A DNA stretch of 64,000 bases from Melastoma dodecandrum. Its lineage: Eukaryota; Streptophyta; Magnoliopsida; Myrtales; Melastomataceae. A program made the translations under genes and the position numbers. The notes under the pieces are model-generated. The model was not told where the DNA came from, did no database searches, and saw only the letters and a program-made list of their open reading frames with translations. Of this stretch, positions 63,201 to 64,000 are shown one piece after another. Within the stretch, counting starts at the first letter, position 1. Every line of letters starts with the position of its first letter. The DNA lies in contig JARUPY010000387.1 of NCBI GenBank assembly GCA_029817715.1, forward strand, positions 4,402,001 through 4,466,000. Direction: 5' to 3'.

Positions 63201-64000
63201 ATTGTAATGCTTAGATAGATTGATTGACAACAATTGTACTTGCATCTTTTTGCCATGTTGATCCTTCATACACTACATAGTACATGAAAGTTAATCTTCG
63301 AAGTGGGGAGTAGTTTTGAACTGTTTGGAAAGTTGAAGTTTGTTCCAAAAGTTCAAAATATTGTCTAAACTTTCACATTGATTAATATTTTATTTTCTAC
63401 TTTTACAAGCTAACACTTTGTTACGGCCACACGATCAAGCATCGGGGATTGACTCAATGCGATTAAACATTATTATAGGTATTTAAGCACATGGTATAGA
63501 AGCCATTTAATTACCATATTTTATTCGCATGCCCCCGAAAAAGATGATGTACCAGAGGGAGGTATGGACGAGGTGATGGACATAAAGAGGATCATCATTT
63601 TCAACAACGATAAGTGATCCTTCTAATTTAGACCTTCTCGGTACGCTACGTAGTATGATGCTCATTACTAAACATATATTACGTCTACTCATGATCATCT
63701 CAATTCAGTACGCCCCGACATCGCAAAACAGAAGGGAATCATCATCATCATTTTCATTTCATGATGAATCATTGCAAGTAGCACATGTCGACGTGATAGG
63801 GGGCTTACGCCGAGCAAGTTCGCCAGGATTCATGCCCGGGAAGGCATTGCACCTGCAGGCATAGGACTAGGAGGCCATACATAGTGTTAGGATACATACT
63901 ATTACGTACGTTGACACATGGGAGTTTGATTTTTTTTATTCATCTGTTCTTACGTGCTTACGACGTATTTGTGTGAAATGTTCAGCTTTGGAAGAATATT
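63201..64000. other. AT-rich end of window, no gene recognised
   Basis: May still be part of the transposon that carried the PMD remnant. No terminal repeats could be identified before the window ends. Confidence 0.35.

Overview
This window is nuclear DNA of a flowering plant, most likely a eudicot. The genes have many short exons with GT-AG introns, the long spacers are AT-rich, and the products are plant-specific: chalcone isomerase, a BKI1-type regulator, an RS2Z splicing factor and a clade-D PP2C. There are no bacterial or viral gene clusters and no CRISPR array. All exon models below were built by hand from reading frames and splice sites.

Layout. 0-2.1 kb: 5' part of a soluble inorganic pyrophosphatase (minus strand, cut by the window start), then a single-exon BKI1-like gene (minus). 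4.1-11.0 kb: an 18-exon gene for a 673-residue coiled-coil protein (minus). 11.4-11.8 kb: a MITE with long inverted repeats. 13.1-14.2 kb: chalcone isomerase (plus). 16.9-20.7 kb: the U4/U6 snRNP protein Prp3/RDM16 (plus). 22.6-24.8 kb: an intronless ABCG half-transporter (plus). 26.4-30.1 kb: a 1170-residue protein of unknown function (minus). 31.0-43.7 kb: a nest of mobile and organellar DNA. It holds a plastid-derived scrap (trnG and rpoC2 pieces), an old copia element with a MITE in its integrase, and a 10-kb SIRE-type copia element inserted in the reverse transcriptase of the old copia. 43.7-47.9 kb: decayed plant-mobile-domain and possible MULE remnants. 48.5-50.6 kb: SR splicing factor RS2Z (plus). 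53.0-56.0 kb: a 934-residue coiled-coil protein (plus). 56.3-58.7 kb: a nitrilase-like deaminated-glutathione amidase (minus). 59.5-61.3 kb: a clade-D PP2C whose reading frame carries an in-frame stop (plus). 61.3-64 kb: spacer with another decayed plant-mobile-domain copy.

The genes do not form one pathway. From memory, several of the families (soluble PPase, CHI, ABCG, RS2Z, the 934-residue coiled-coil protein, PP2C) also lie near each other on Arabidopsis chromosome 3, so the window looks like a conserved ancestral gene block opened up by transposons. The most notable observations are the premature stop in the PP2C, the datable nested-insertion stack with plastid DNA at its edge, and an orphan cluster of TGGGCC promoter motifs near 26 kb. 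I found no convincing new biological system.
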